Positions 7,282-12,897 of a DNA stretch of 13,457 bases are shown here, piece after piece (within the stretch, counting starts at the first letter, position 1; each line of letters begins with the position of its first letter). Position numbers and translations under genes: made by a program. Under the pieces are notes generated by a model, which made no database searches, was not told where the DNA came from, and saw only the letters and a list, made by a program, of their open reading frames with translations. The stretch is from Nitrososphaerota archaeon (lineage in GTDB: Archaea > Thermoproteota > Nitrososphaeria > Nitrososphaerales > Gagatemarchaeaceae), in assembly GCA_003135575.1 (NCBI GenBank), contig PLCG01000039.1, forward strand, positions 1-13,457, given 5' to 3'.

Positions 7282-7297
7282 GCCTCGGTTCGTTTTC

Positions 7298-7873
7298 CTA
7301 GATCTTGAAGGGCGAGAGCTCCCCCTCCGCAAGGGAGCGCTCCACGTTCTTCCGGAGACGCGGTATGTCGATCCCTTGGTATTTCTCTGCCTTCCACTCT
7401 ATCTGCGGAAGGGCCCGCTTGAATATGTCGAGCGCCACCTCCCTCTCTCCCCTCTGCTCGTGGACGAACGCGGCGCAGACTAATATGATGCTCTGGACCA
7501 GCCTCTTCTCCTCCCCGGCGGCGGGGCGCCAGACGGACTCGAGGGTCTCGTGGCACTCCCAGTAGCGCTCTGCGTTGAAGTAGCCCACCGCCTCCTCCAA
7601 GACCTTCTCCTTGGACTTGAACGGGGGCGCCTCGTCAAGGTTCTTGGTGAACTCGACCCTCGCGAGCGGCTCTATCGCGGCGACGAAGAGGTCAAAGTCC
7701 TGGACCGACGGCGCGAAGGCGTCTATCTCGAGCGCGCCGTAAGACGTCCACCGCGGGTGCTTCAGGTTCGCTCCGAGGCTTGATCCCACCGCCTTGATAG
7801 AGGCGAGGAACCTCAGCCTGTCGGGTTGAGAGGGGATGGCGCGCATAAGAAAGCGTGTTTGCTTCAACGCCAA
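7298..7873 (-). CDS. DUF309-family protein with N-terminal extension
   Basis: 191 residues. The C-terminal half (about 90-156) carries the DUF309 signature: EAVGYFNAERYWECHETLE, then GEEKRLVQSIILVCAAFVHEQRG and EVALDIFKRAL, an all-helical pair of TPR-like repeats. DUF309 has no settled biochemical role. Residues 10-90 are an additional N-terminal domain (PDRLRFLASIKAVGSSLGA...) with alternating strands and helices. The start is TTG 7873 or ATG 7846 (Met10). An A/T-rich patch near 7892-7903 sits about 25 bases ahead of the TTG and would suit a leaderless TTG start. It is a single gene, convergent with the membrane protein operon. Confidence 0.85.
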   Translation of the reverse strand: MALKQTRFLMRAIPSQPDRLRFLASIKAVGSSLGANLKHPRWTSYGALEIDAFAPSVQDFDLFVAAIEPLARVEFTKNLDEAPPFKSKEKVLEEAVGYFNAERYWECHETLESVWRPAAGEEKRLVQSIILVCAAFVHEQRGEREVALDIFKRALPQIEWKAEKYQGIDIPRLRKNVERSLAEGELSPFKI

Positions 7874-8189
7874 GCTCGCCTAGAGCGGTCAGAAGATAGG
7901 TTTTTGGCTGCGCAAAGGAGGCAACGAGGAAAGGATTCTCAGGATGGTGCGACAGCATCTCTTAGGTGCGAAAGTGTGGGTTCTCGACTCAAGATCCATC
8001 TCATTTTGAGGTCAACAGGCTAATGCGATCATTACCCACATTTTCTACTCTTGCGATAGGTGTTTCTTGAGTCTTGCGAATTCTTGTATCCGTCTGTGAG
8101 TTTCTAGTCGCGGGTGATTCTGGGAGCCAGGCGGTTTGCTCTAGAATGGACTGAGCAGGTCAGGAAGTCCTGATTCGTGATAAACTATC
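7874..8189. other. 316-base non-coding stretch with inverted repeats
   Basis: No convincing gene is present on either strand and no tRNA was recognised. Composition is less GC-rich than the flanking genes. GACTCAAGA (7986-7994) and TCTTGAGTC (8065-8073) are a perfect 9-base inverted pair. TGTGGGT (7975-7981) and ACCCACA (8034-8040) form a second pair interleaved with it. TCAGGA-AG-TCCTGA (8160-8173) is a small hairpin. The stretch adjoins the right end of the TnpB element, and its last 18-20 bases would be the guide-matching flank. It may hold remnants of an older element. Confidence 0.4.
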
Positions 8190-8193
8190 TTGA
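8186..8193 (+). repeat. TATCTTGA word at the right end of the TnpB element
   Basis: The same eight bases recur at 9435-9442, beyond the other side of the tnpB gene. Read on the minus strand the word is TCAAGATA and contains the proposed TCAA right-end cleavage site. The match could mark element ends, or it may be chance in A/T-rich sequence. Confidence 0.35.
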
Positions 8194-8400
8194 GTTGGGA
8201 ACCGGTTCTTATCAATCTAGGGAACCTCCCTCGATATGACTTCGAGGCTTCTGCTCTGAGGACTGAGTCATCGTGTATCGTTCCTCTTCACGGCTTCATC
8301 TTTGCCCCGCGCTCCTGGGCGAACCTCACCCAGACATCTTATCTTCCCGCGACGCTCGATGTTTATCGCAGCGTTGAGGTCGCGGTCGAGCTTGGCACCA
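8190..8400 (-). ncRNA. Predicted TnpB guide RNA (reRNA/omega RNA), overlapping the tnpB 3' end
   Basis: In IS200/IS605-type elements the guide RNA comes from the tnpB 3' end through to the element's right end. Here, past the stop at 8268, the minus strand shows CCTCG/CGAGG (8247-8243 with 8233-8229), GGTTC/GAACC (8226-8222 with 8208-8204), the 10-base palindrome GAACCGGTTC (8208-8199), and then CTCAA. The TCAA at 8193-8190 matches the right-end cleavage site known from IS608. The guide would then start with GATAGTTTATCACGAATC (8189-8172). The 5' limit near 8400 is arbitrary. Supported by position and inverted repeats; no folding was run. Confidence 0.45.
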
Positions 8401-9389
8401 CACGAAGGGCATAGCCAGCTCCTATCAGTTAACTTCAGGTTCCTATTGATGAACCCGCAGACATTGCAGGTCTTCGATGTGTATGCAGGAGAGACATACT
8501 CCACTGGCACTCCTGCCCATCCTGCCTTGTACTCGACGTAGGACTGAAGTTGGCGAAAGGGCCAAAGGGCAATCCTACGTCGCGTCGACTTTCTCTCTCC
8601 GTTTCCCTTTTGATGGGCAAATCGGATTCCCTTGAGCCTCTCGAGCACGATTGCTTCGTTGTTCGCCCTTGCCTTCTCGACAATGAGAGTGGACACTCTA
8701 TGCAAGAATTGACTAACGCGTTCTTTCTCTCTCGTGGACGATGCGAACTTCTTCTTGAGACGCGTGTCACGGGGATGCCTCTCATAGAACCCCGACCGCC
8801 TGATTCCGTAAAGTGTGTGAAGGCGAGCGACTTTTGAGAGGTCTTGTATCGTTCCGTCGCCGTCGACGATTGATTTCTCGTTAAGATCGTAGCCGACTTT
8901 TCTGAGCGGCTCAGTGGCAGGAGTGTCTCTCCAGAACGTGATAATTATTGCAGTCTCGGTCATGGTTATGGACCCGCGCTTCAATGTCTTGTCTATCAAG
9001 AAGGACCGCTGATACTCGCCGTATTGTAGGGGTATGAAGATGCGTTCGCCTTTTCTGAAGGGAAGCGAGAGAATTGAGTAATCGAGTGAGTAGTTACGGG
9101 AATCCATCTTGAGCATTAGCTTCTTTGCGTAGGGCCTTCTGTGCCAAAGTTTGTGCTTCTTCACTATCGACCACGCAATCTCAGCCACCGAGTAAGGAAA
9201 GCGTGACCCGACAGTATACCTCAGTTGTAATTCCTTGTAGATTCTATCCCTGAGCCTTAGCCGGCCTTTGACGTTCTCCTCGAGACAGATGCGGATGGCG
9301 TCGTTGACCATGTCGCGGAAGTTAGAGACAAGTTCTCGAGTTTGAGCAGTAGATTGATAAGAGAATTCGAGTCCCTTTACAACCTTCAT
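8268..9389 (-). CDS. tnpB: Stand-alone TnpB RNA-guided nuclease (OrfB_Zn_ribbon)
   Basis: 373 residues, normal length for a TnpB. All catalytic parts are present: RuvC-I Asp168 (KVGYDLNEKSIV), RuvC-II Glu250 (AIVLERLKGIR), a zinc ribbon with Cys308/Cys311 (CNVCG) and Cys327/Cys330 (CPSCG), and RuvC-III Asp335/Asp337 (LDRDLNAAINI). TnpB proteins cut DNA guided by an RNA made from their own 3' end and help keep or copy IS200/IS605 or IS607 elements. No TnpA or serine recombinase lies in the window, so the element must move with help in trans or is now immobile. Base composition is clearly less GC-rich than its neighbours, a sign of transfer. ATG start at 9389 with no Shine-Dalgarno; about 25 basic residues follow the last catalytic motif. 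Confidence 0.92.
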   Translation of the reverse strand: MKVVKGLEFSYQSTAQTRELVSNFRDMVNDAIRICLEENVKGRLRLRDRIYKELQLRYTVGSRFPYSVAEIAWSIVKKHKLWHRRPYAKKLMLKMDSRNYSLDYSILSLPFRKGERIFIPLQYGEYQRSFLIDKTLKRGSITMTETAIIITFWRDTPATEPLRKVGYDLNEKSIVDGDGTIQDLSKVARLHTLYGIRRSGFYERHPRDTRLKKKFASSTREKERVSQFLHRVSTLIVEKARANNEAIVLERLKGIRFAHQKGNGERKSTRRRIALWPFRQLQSYVEYKAGWAGVPVEYVSPAYTSKTCNVCGFINRNLKLTDRSWLCPSCGAKLDRDLNAAINIERRGKIRCLGEVRPGARGKDEAVKRNDTR

Positions 9390-9402
9390 GGTCTACAATT
9401 CG

Positions 9403-9418
9403 CTTTTAGAATATTAAC
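9403..9418 (-). promoter_or_regulatory. Candidate TATA box for tnpB
   Basis: The minus-strand A/T patch GTTAATATTCTAAAAG is centred about 22 bases upstream of the tnpB ATG at 9389, so a leaderless or near-leaderless transcript is plausible. Several frames of TATA-like sequence overlap here, so the exact box is uncertain. Confidence 0.35.
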
Positions 9419-9434
9419 ACCACCTTGAGCTTCA

Positions 9435-9442
9435 TATCTTGA
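9435..9442 (+). repeat. TATCTTGA word at the left side of the TnpB element
   Basis: Exact copy of the word at 8186-8193. On the minus strand it reads TCAAGATA and is preceded by AAAAT. If the element starts inside it, TTCAA or a part of it would be the target-adjacent motif. CTTGAG, a related word, occurs close by at 9424-9429. Confidence 0.3.
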
Positions 9443-9454
9443 ATTTTAGGTGAC

Positions 9455-9470
9455 TCTATATTCAAATAAG
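9455..9470 (+). promoter_or_regulatory. Candidate TATA box for the acidic-tail protein
   Basis: CTATATTCAAATAAG lies 42-57 bases before ATG 9512. A box centred near 9465 predicts a start near 9491 and a leader of about 20 bases, with a weak GGGAG (9502-9506) before the ATG. It lies just outside the proposed left edge of the TnpB element. Confidence 0.4.
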
Positions 9471-9511
9471 GGCGCGATTCCGAGTCACGCGGGTCCCGGT
9501 AGGGAGTTGTC

Positions 9512-10108
9512 ATGGTGGAAATAGACGTCACTTGCCATCTTGAAGCGTTCAGGAGGTTCCTGGTCAACAGCACGTGCAGGAGCTTCATCCCGGAGTCGTA
9601 CCTCAGGGACCCTGAGGTCTTCCCGGAGAAGGAGTCAGAGCCGGGCTCGATATACATCGAAGCGGTCGACAAGGCCTCGCTGATGAAGATAAGGGACATC
9701 ACCTTTGTGAACGCGAACGACGTCCTCGGGATAATCTACACGTCGAAGAGCGGGCACAGCAAGCTAAAGTGGCGCCAGGTCAAGGGCCCGATGGGGAGGG
9801 TCTCCGGGGACGCTTCGAACAACAGCCTCGTGAACCTCTCGATGGCGAGGATAATCACCCCCGAGTACGTCGAGGAGCTCGCCAACCAGCAGGGAGGGGG
9901 CGAGGCTGGATCCCAGGAAGGCGCTCCTCCCGTGGAGTCGCGGGCGGGGCCTTTGGAGGGAGAGTCAACGCCGCTGCCACAGGGCACACCGATGGCCGGA
10001 GAGCAAGTTGCCCAGCCCGACGATGAGGAGGACGAGTTCGATGCCGCCGACACTGACGAAGGAGAGCAGGACGACCTAGAGCAGCAGCAAAAGGAAGAAA
10101 CTGTCTAG
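9512..10108 (+). CDS. Unknown protein with long acidic C-terminal tail
   Basis: 198 residues. The N-terminal 125 look folded: HLEAFRRFLVNSTCRSFIPESYL, then strands SIYIEAVDKASLMKI and DVLGIIYTSKSGHSKLKWRQV, then ARIITPEYVEELAN. Residues 126-198 are disordered, first Gly/Pro/Ser-rich, then strongly acidic (DDEEDEFDAADTDEGEQDDLEQ), ending in QQQKEETV. No signal peptide or membrane helix is visible, so it is likely cytoplasmic. Such acidic tails often contact basic proteins or mimic nucleic acid, but no function is claimed. Family not recognised. ATG 9512 follows a weak GGGAG. The next gene has its own TATA-like box 57 bases downstream. Confidence 0.72.
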   Translation: MVEIDVTCHLEAFRRFLVNSTCRSFIPESYLRDPEVFPEKESEPGSIYIEAVDKASLMKIRDITFVNANDVLGIIYTSKSGHSKLKWRQVKGPMGRVSGDASNNSLVNLSMARIITPEYVEELANQQGGGEAGSQEGAPPVESRAGPLEGESTPLPQGTPMAGEQVAQPDDEEDEFDAADTDEGEQDDLEQQQKEETV

Positions 10109-10133
10109 AGCCCCAAAGTAAAGTCAGATACTA

Positions 10134-10140
10134 ATATAAC
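10134..10140 (+). promoter_or_regulatory. Candidate TATA box for the 10165 gene
   Basis: ATATAAC is centred 28 bases before ATG 10165, ideal spacing for a leaderless archaeal transcript, and stands out from the GC-rich genes on both sides. It probably drives both this gene and the peroxiredoxin gene. Confidence 0.55.
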
Positions 10141-10164
10141 TCTCCAAGGAAAAAGAGATTCGAC

Positions 10165-10503
10165 ATGGTGCAAGTCAAGGTCCACCGCATCAGCAGCGTC
10201 ACCGACCCATACACAGGCTTGCCCGCGAAGCAGATCGAGCTCGTCGAGGTGAGGCAGAGGGCGGCGTCCGGACAGCCCTACGGGATGGGGGCGGAGGAGA
10301 ACAGGATGGTCCAGAACATGGTCTCCCAGCTTCAGGGGATGGGCCTCATGCCCCCGATGAGGGAGATGGCCTACCCGAAGATCACGATGGTCCTCACCGA
10401 GACGGAGTACGACATGTTCGGGATCAGGCTCGACGTGAACGAGGTCTACGAGCTCGAGATAAAGGGCGGCACGATCGCCCTCAAACAATCGACGGGCGTC
10501 TAG
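10165..10503 (+). CDS. Small archaeal protein, tentatively arcadin-1-like
   Basis: 112 residues, soluble. The N-terminus (VKVHRISSVTDPYTGLPAKQIELVEVR) forms two strands, a Met/Gln-rich central helix follows (ENRMVQNMVSQLQGMGLMPPM), and the C-terminus ends in ITMVLTETEYDMFGIRLDVNEVYELEIKGGTIALK. From memory this resembles arcadin-1, a small protein encoded beside the archaeal actin crenactin, but no crenactin is in the window and I cannot verify the match. A leaderless start at ATG 10165 is supported by the TATA box. The peroxiredoxin gene begins five bases after its stop, so the two are co-transcribed. Confidence 0.75.
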   Translation: MVQVKVHRISSVTDPYTGLPAKQIELVEVRQRAASGQPYGMGAEENRMVQNMVSQLQGMGLMPPMREMAYPKITMVLTETEYDMFGIRLDVNEVYELEIKGGTIALKQSTGV

Positions 10504-10508
10504 CCCCG

Positions 10509-10972
10509 ATGTCGAGGACGAAGGTGGGCGACCCGGCCCCTGACTTTTCCCTAAGGTCGCAGGACGGCGAGGAGATCAAGCTCAGCGACCTGCTTGGCCG
10601 CGGGAGCGTGGTCGTCTACTTCTATCCCAAGGACCGGACGCCGGGGTGCACCGCCGAGGCGGGCGCCTTCCGCGACAGCTTCACGAAGTTCGGCGAGCTC
10701 GGCGCGGAGGTGGTGGGGATAAGCTCCGACTCGGTGGACTCGCACAAGGGCTTCGCGTCGGAGTGCGCCTCCCCTTCAAGATCCTTAGCGACGCGGACGG
10801 GGAGGTCAGGCGCAAATATGGCGTCTCGTCGTCAATGGGACTGATCCCGGGGAGGGTCACGTACGTCATCGACAGGCGCGGGATAGTCAGGTACGTCTTC
10901 TCGTCGCAGCTCCAGGCGACGCGCCACGTGAAAGAGGCGCTAGAAGCCCTGCGCGGCCTGGGAAATGGCTGA
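10509..10972 (+). pseudogene. bcp: Bcp-type peroxiredoxin broken by a one-base frameshift
   Basis: Frame 1 from ATG 10509 encodes the thioredoxin-fold start (GDPAPDFSLRSQDG), the active site VVYFYPKDRTPGCTAEAG with peroxidatic Cys47, and ISSDSVDSHKGFASEC (to 10766). From about 10766 the frame changes by one base and continues as RLPFKILSDADGEVRRKYGV ... GRVTYVIDRRGIVRYVF to the TGA at 10972. Adding one base near 10767 restores about 154 residues, the normal Bcp length, with a usual GLPF-type joint. Bcp enzymes reduce hydroperoxides. The resolving Cys expected five residues after the peroxidatic one is Gly52, so it would be a 1-Cys type or would use another Cys such as Cys86. Either a true lesion or a sequencing error; the intact downstream half favours a recent event or an error. 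Confidence 0.85.
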
Positions 10973-10980
10973 TTGCGGTT

Positions 10981-11958
10981 TCATGCGTGTCCTACAGCTA
11001 TGACGACGATCCCAGTCTTTTGCCCGGTGTCGACATACCTGTGGGCCTCGGCGGTCTGCTCCAACGGGTATCGTCTGTCTATCACCGATCTTAGCTTCCC
11101 TGCCTCGATGAGCCCCTTGAGGAAGATCAGATCCTCAACGCGATATGAGACCGCCCCGCCTATCGCTTTCTTGCTGCCCGTCTTGGAGGCCCAAAACCCC
11201 TGGACGAGCTGCGACACCCCGGGGTTACCCAAGAGAAGTATCCCGTTCGGCTTGAGCGATGCCATGCAGCCGGAGAAAGAACTCTTCCCCACAGCATCAA
11301 AGATCACGTCGTAGGTTTCGCCGCTCTTGGCAAAATCCTCGCTGGTGTAGTCGATGACCCTGTCCGCGCCGATGGAGCGCAAGACACCCAGTTTCGCCGC
11401 GCTGTCCACGGCGGTCACCTCCGCCCCGAGTGATTTTGCGAGCTGCACCGCGGCGGTGCCCACTGCCCCACCTGCCCCGATGATCAAGACCTTTTGCCCG
11501 CTCATGATATTTCCCTTCCTCAGGCAGAACAAGGCGTGGAGCCCGCCCACCGGTACGCCGGCGGCTTGCTCGTAGGTCATGTTGGTCGGCTTCGTAGCCA
11601 TCAGGCCTCGCTCGGAAAGACAACAGTACTCGGCATAGGCTTCGAGCCAAAGGCCGCACAGGGCAAAGACTTGGTCGCCCTGCTTGAAGAGCTTGACATC
11701 CTTGCCCACTGATTCGACCTCCCCGGCCAGCTCCTGCCCCAGTATTCTCCTTCTGGGTCCCCTGAAACCAAACCCAATTCTGGCAATAATCTGCCACAAG
11801 AGGGACATCTTGAGGCTTCGCAACTCGCAGTCTCCCTTGTTCACGGTTGCCGCACGGACTCTTACTAGCACCTCGTCGTCCTTGGGGACGGGCTTCTCGA
11901 CCTCTTCGAGCTTGAGAACTTCCGGAGGCCCGTACTTGGTGCACACGATCGCTTTCAT
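10981..11958 (-). CDS. Zinc-free MDR-family NAD(P)-dependent oxidoreductase (quinone reductase-like)
   Basis: 325 residues from ATG 11958. The N-terminal GroES-like domain (1-125) has MKAIVCTKYGPPEVLKLEEV and ILGQELAGEVESVG...FKQGDQVFAL. The Rossmann domain has IGAGGAVGTAAVQLAKSLGAEV (160-181), then VTAVDSAAKL with Asp185 at the end of the second strand, and GADRVIDY (197-204). The Cys ligands of zinc alcohol dehydrogenases are absent, so it belongs with quinone reductase-like MDRs; the acidic Asp185 hints at NADH rather than NADPH. Substrate unknown. The frame stays open to 12114, but that would cover the regulator gene, so ATG 11958 is chosen. Last gene of a four-gene operon, 17 bases after the winged-helix gene. 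Confidence 0.9.
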   Translation of the reverse strand: MKAIVCTKYGPPEVLKLEEVEKPVPKDDEVLVRVRAATVNKGDCELRSLKMSLLWQIIARIGFGFRGPRRRILGQELAGEVESVGKDVKLFKQGDQVFALCGLWLEAYAEYCCLSERGLMATKPTNMTYEQAAGVPVGGLHALFCLRKGNIMSGQKVLIIGAGGAVGTAAVQLAKSLGAEVTAVDSAAKLGVLRSIGADRVIDYTSEDFAKSGETYDVIFDAVGKSSFSGCMASLKPNGILLLGNPGVSQLVQGFWASKTGSKKAIGGAVSYRVEDLIFLKGLIEAGKLRSVIDRRYPLEQTAEAHRYVDTGQKTGIVVIAVGHA

Positions 11959-11975
11959 TCGGGAAGGGCCTGCGC

Positions 11976-12245
11976 TCAGATTCGCATTCCCTTCATTGTA
12001 TCTCTTATCCACGCCACTAGACGGTGATGCGCGTCGAGGCCCTGCTGAGAGAGCGAGTAGAGCTCCGCGCCGTCCTCGTCCTTCCGCTGTAGAAGGCCGT
12101 GAGAGACCATCCACTCTAAGTACTCCATGAATCGCGGATAGTTGAGGCCCACCCTCATCTGCAGGTTCGTCTTCTTCATCGCCTGGCCGTTGCTATAGAG
12201 AGTGTCTAAGAATCGGGCGAGGACGTAGAGGTCGGGGCGCTCCAA
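11976..12245 (-). CDS. Small winged-helix (HTH_45-like) regulator
   Basis: 89 residues from TTG 12245. The fold order is LYVLARFLDTLYSNG (helix 1), KKTNLQMRVGLNYPRFMEYLEWMVSHGLLQ (helix-turn-helix, with NYPRFMEYLEWM as recognition helix) and ELYSLSQQGLDAHHRLVAWI (wing and last helix). This matches the archaeal HTH_45 type and the gene at 3024-3353. ATG at codon 23 would delete helix 1, so TTG is preferred. It starts six bases after the stop of the membrane protein gene and lies 17 bases before the oxidoreductase gene, and so is probably an autoregulator of this operon. Confidence 0.78.
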   Translation of the reverse strand: MERPDLYVLARFLDTLYSNGQAMKKTNLQMRVGLNYPRFMEYLEWMVSHGLLQRKDEDGAELYSLSQQGLDAHHRLVAWIRDTMKGMRI

Positions 12246-12251
12246 AAGCGG

Positions 12252-12893
12252 TCACAGGCTCTGGAGGAGATCCCTCTTCGAGTCCTCGTAGCGCTTCTCG
12301 TCGCTCTGGTATTCTCTGAGCGCCCTCTCTCTGAAGTAGAGGTACGCGAGTGCCCCGGCCACGATTCCGGCCAAGACGTTGTTCCCGATGAGGCCGATGA
12401 GCATGAAGCCCACCACGCCGTACTCGAAGGCCGAGTCCACCTTTCTCTTCTTCACCACGAGAGCCGCTTGGTGCATCGCATCAATCAGGTGGAGTCCGTC
12501 CTCAGAGGAGACCTCTCCCCCCTTCATCCTGTCAAGGAGTGCACCCAGCTGGGCGAACCTTGTCCTTCTGCTGCGCCTGATCCCATAGGTCGCGAGCCCG
12601 GACGCGACCCCGGCCACGGTGCAGACCCCGGCCGAGAGCAGGAGGTACTGAAAGAGCAACTTGGAGGCTGAGGGGCCTGACATGCATATGGCGAATGTTG
12701 AGGGGGAGAAGCACCCGGCTAGGGCGAGGGAGCTGACCCCGAGGACGACGAACGTGGCGAACCATACGGTCACGCTAACCACCGCGACGTCAAGCCGGGT
12801 TCCACTGGCATCCTTCTTCCTGATGTAGTTGTAGTAGTCGCCCGCGTCCTTCACCACGTCGTCCAGCTTTCTGTCGGCCTGGGTCGATGTCAT
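12252..12893 (-). CDS. Membrane protein with cytoplasmic charged segments, unknown function
   Basis: 213 residues from ATG 12893. A charged N-terminus (1-33, DVVKDAGDYYNYIRKKD) leads to helices near 35-60 and 79-103 with Cys61 and Cys70 in the loop between them. A charged cytoplasmic segment follows (105-153), then one long or two short helices (155-187), and a coiled-coil-like basic/acidic tail (188-213). No known family recognised. It starts four bases after the stop of the upstream membrane gene and is followed by the regulator after six bases, so it is translated as part of the operon. Confidence 0.75.
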   Translation of the reverse strand: MTSTQADRKLDDVVKDAGDYYNYIRKKDASGTRLDVAVVSVTVWFATFVVLGVSSLALAGCFSPSTFAICMSGPSASKLLFQYLLLSAGVCTVAGVASGLATYGIRRSRRTRFAQLGALLDRMKGGEVSSEDGLHLIDAMHQAALVVKKRKVDSAFEYGVVGFMLIGLIGNNVLAGIVAGALAYLYFRERALREYQSDEKRYEDSKRDLLQSL

Positions 12894-12897
12894 GATT

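Larger units (their letters stand above)
8186..9442 (-). mobile_element. Putative TnpB-only insertion element (IS200/IS605-like)
   Basis: The limits are tentative: the repeated TATCTTGA words bracket a lower-GC island that holds tnpB and the predicted guide RNA. The right end is supported by a hairpin cluster followed by TCAA. The left end rests only on the matching 8-base word and on composition; a clear left-end hairpin was not found. At about 1.25 kb the size is normal for a tnpB-only element. Confidence 0.5.

Noticed and set aside
7692..8023. Small frames in both directions around the DUF309 start
   Set aside because: No Shine-Dalgarno, no TATA at the right spacing, and compositions unlike real proteins.
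8130..8200. Possible tRNA in the non-coding stretch
   Set aside because: The TCAGGA/TCCTGA hairpin recalls a T-arm, but no GGTTCRA loop, acceptor stem or anticodon arm can be assembled.
10646..10765. Separate small gene starting at 10646 in the second peroxiredoxin frame
   Set aside because: The part before the frame break has no peroxiredoxin likeness; only the sequence after 10766 continues the enzyme.
11959..12114. Longer start of the MDR oxidoreductase
   Set aside because: The extra 52 residues overlap the winged-helix gene almost entirely and lack family similarity; MKAIV at 11958 is the classical MDR start.
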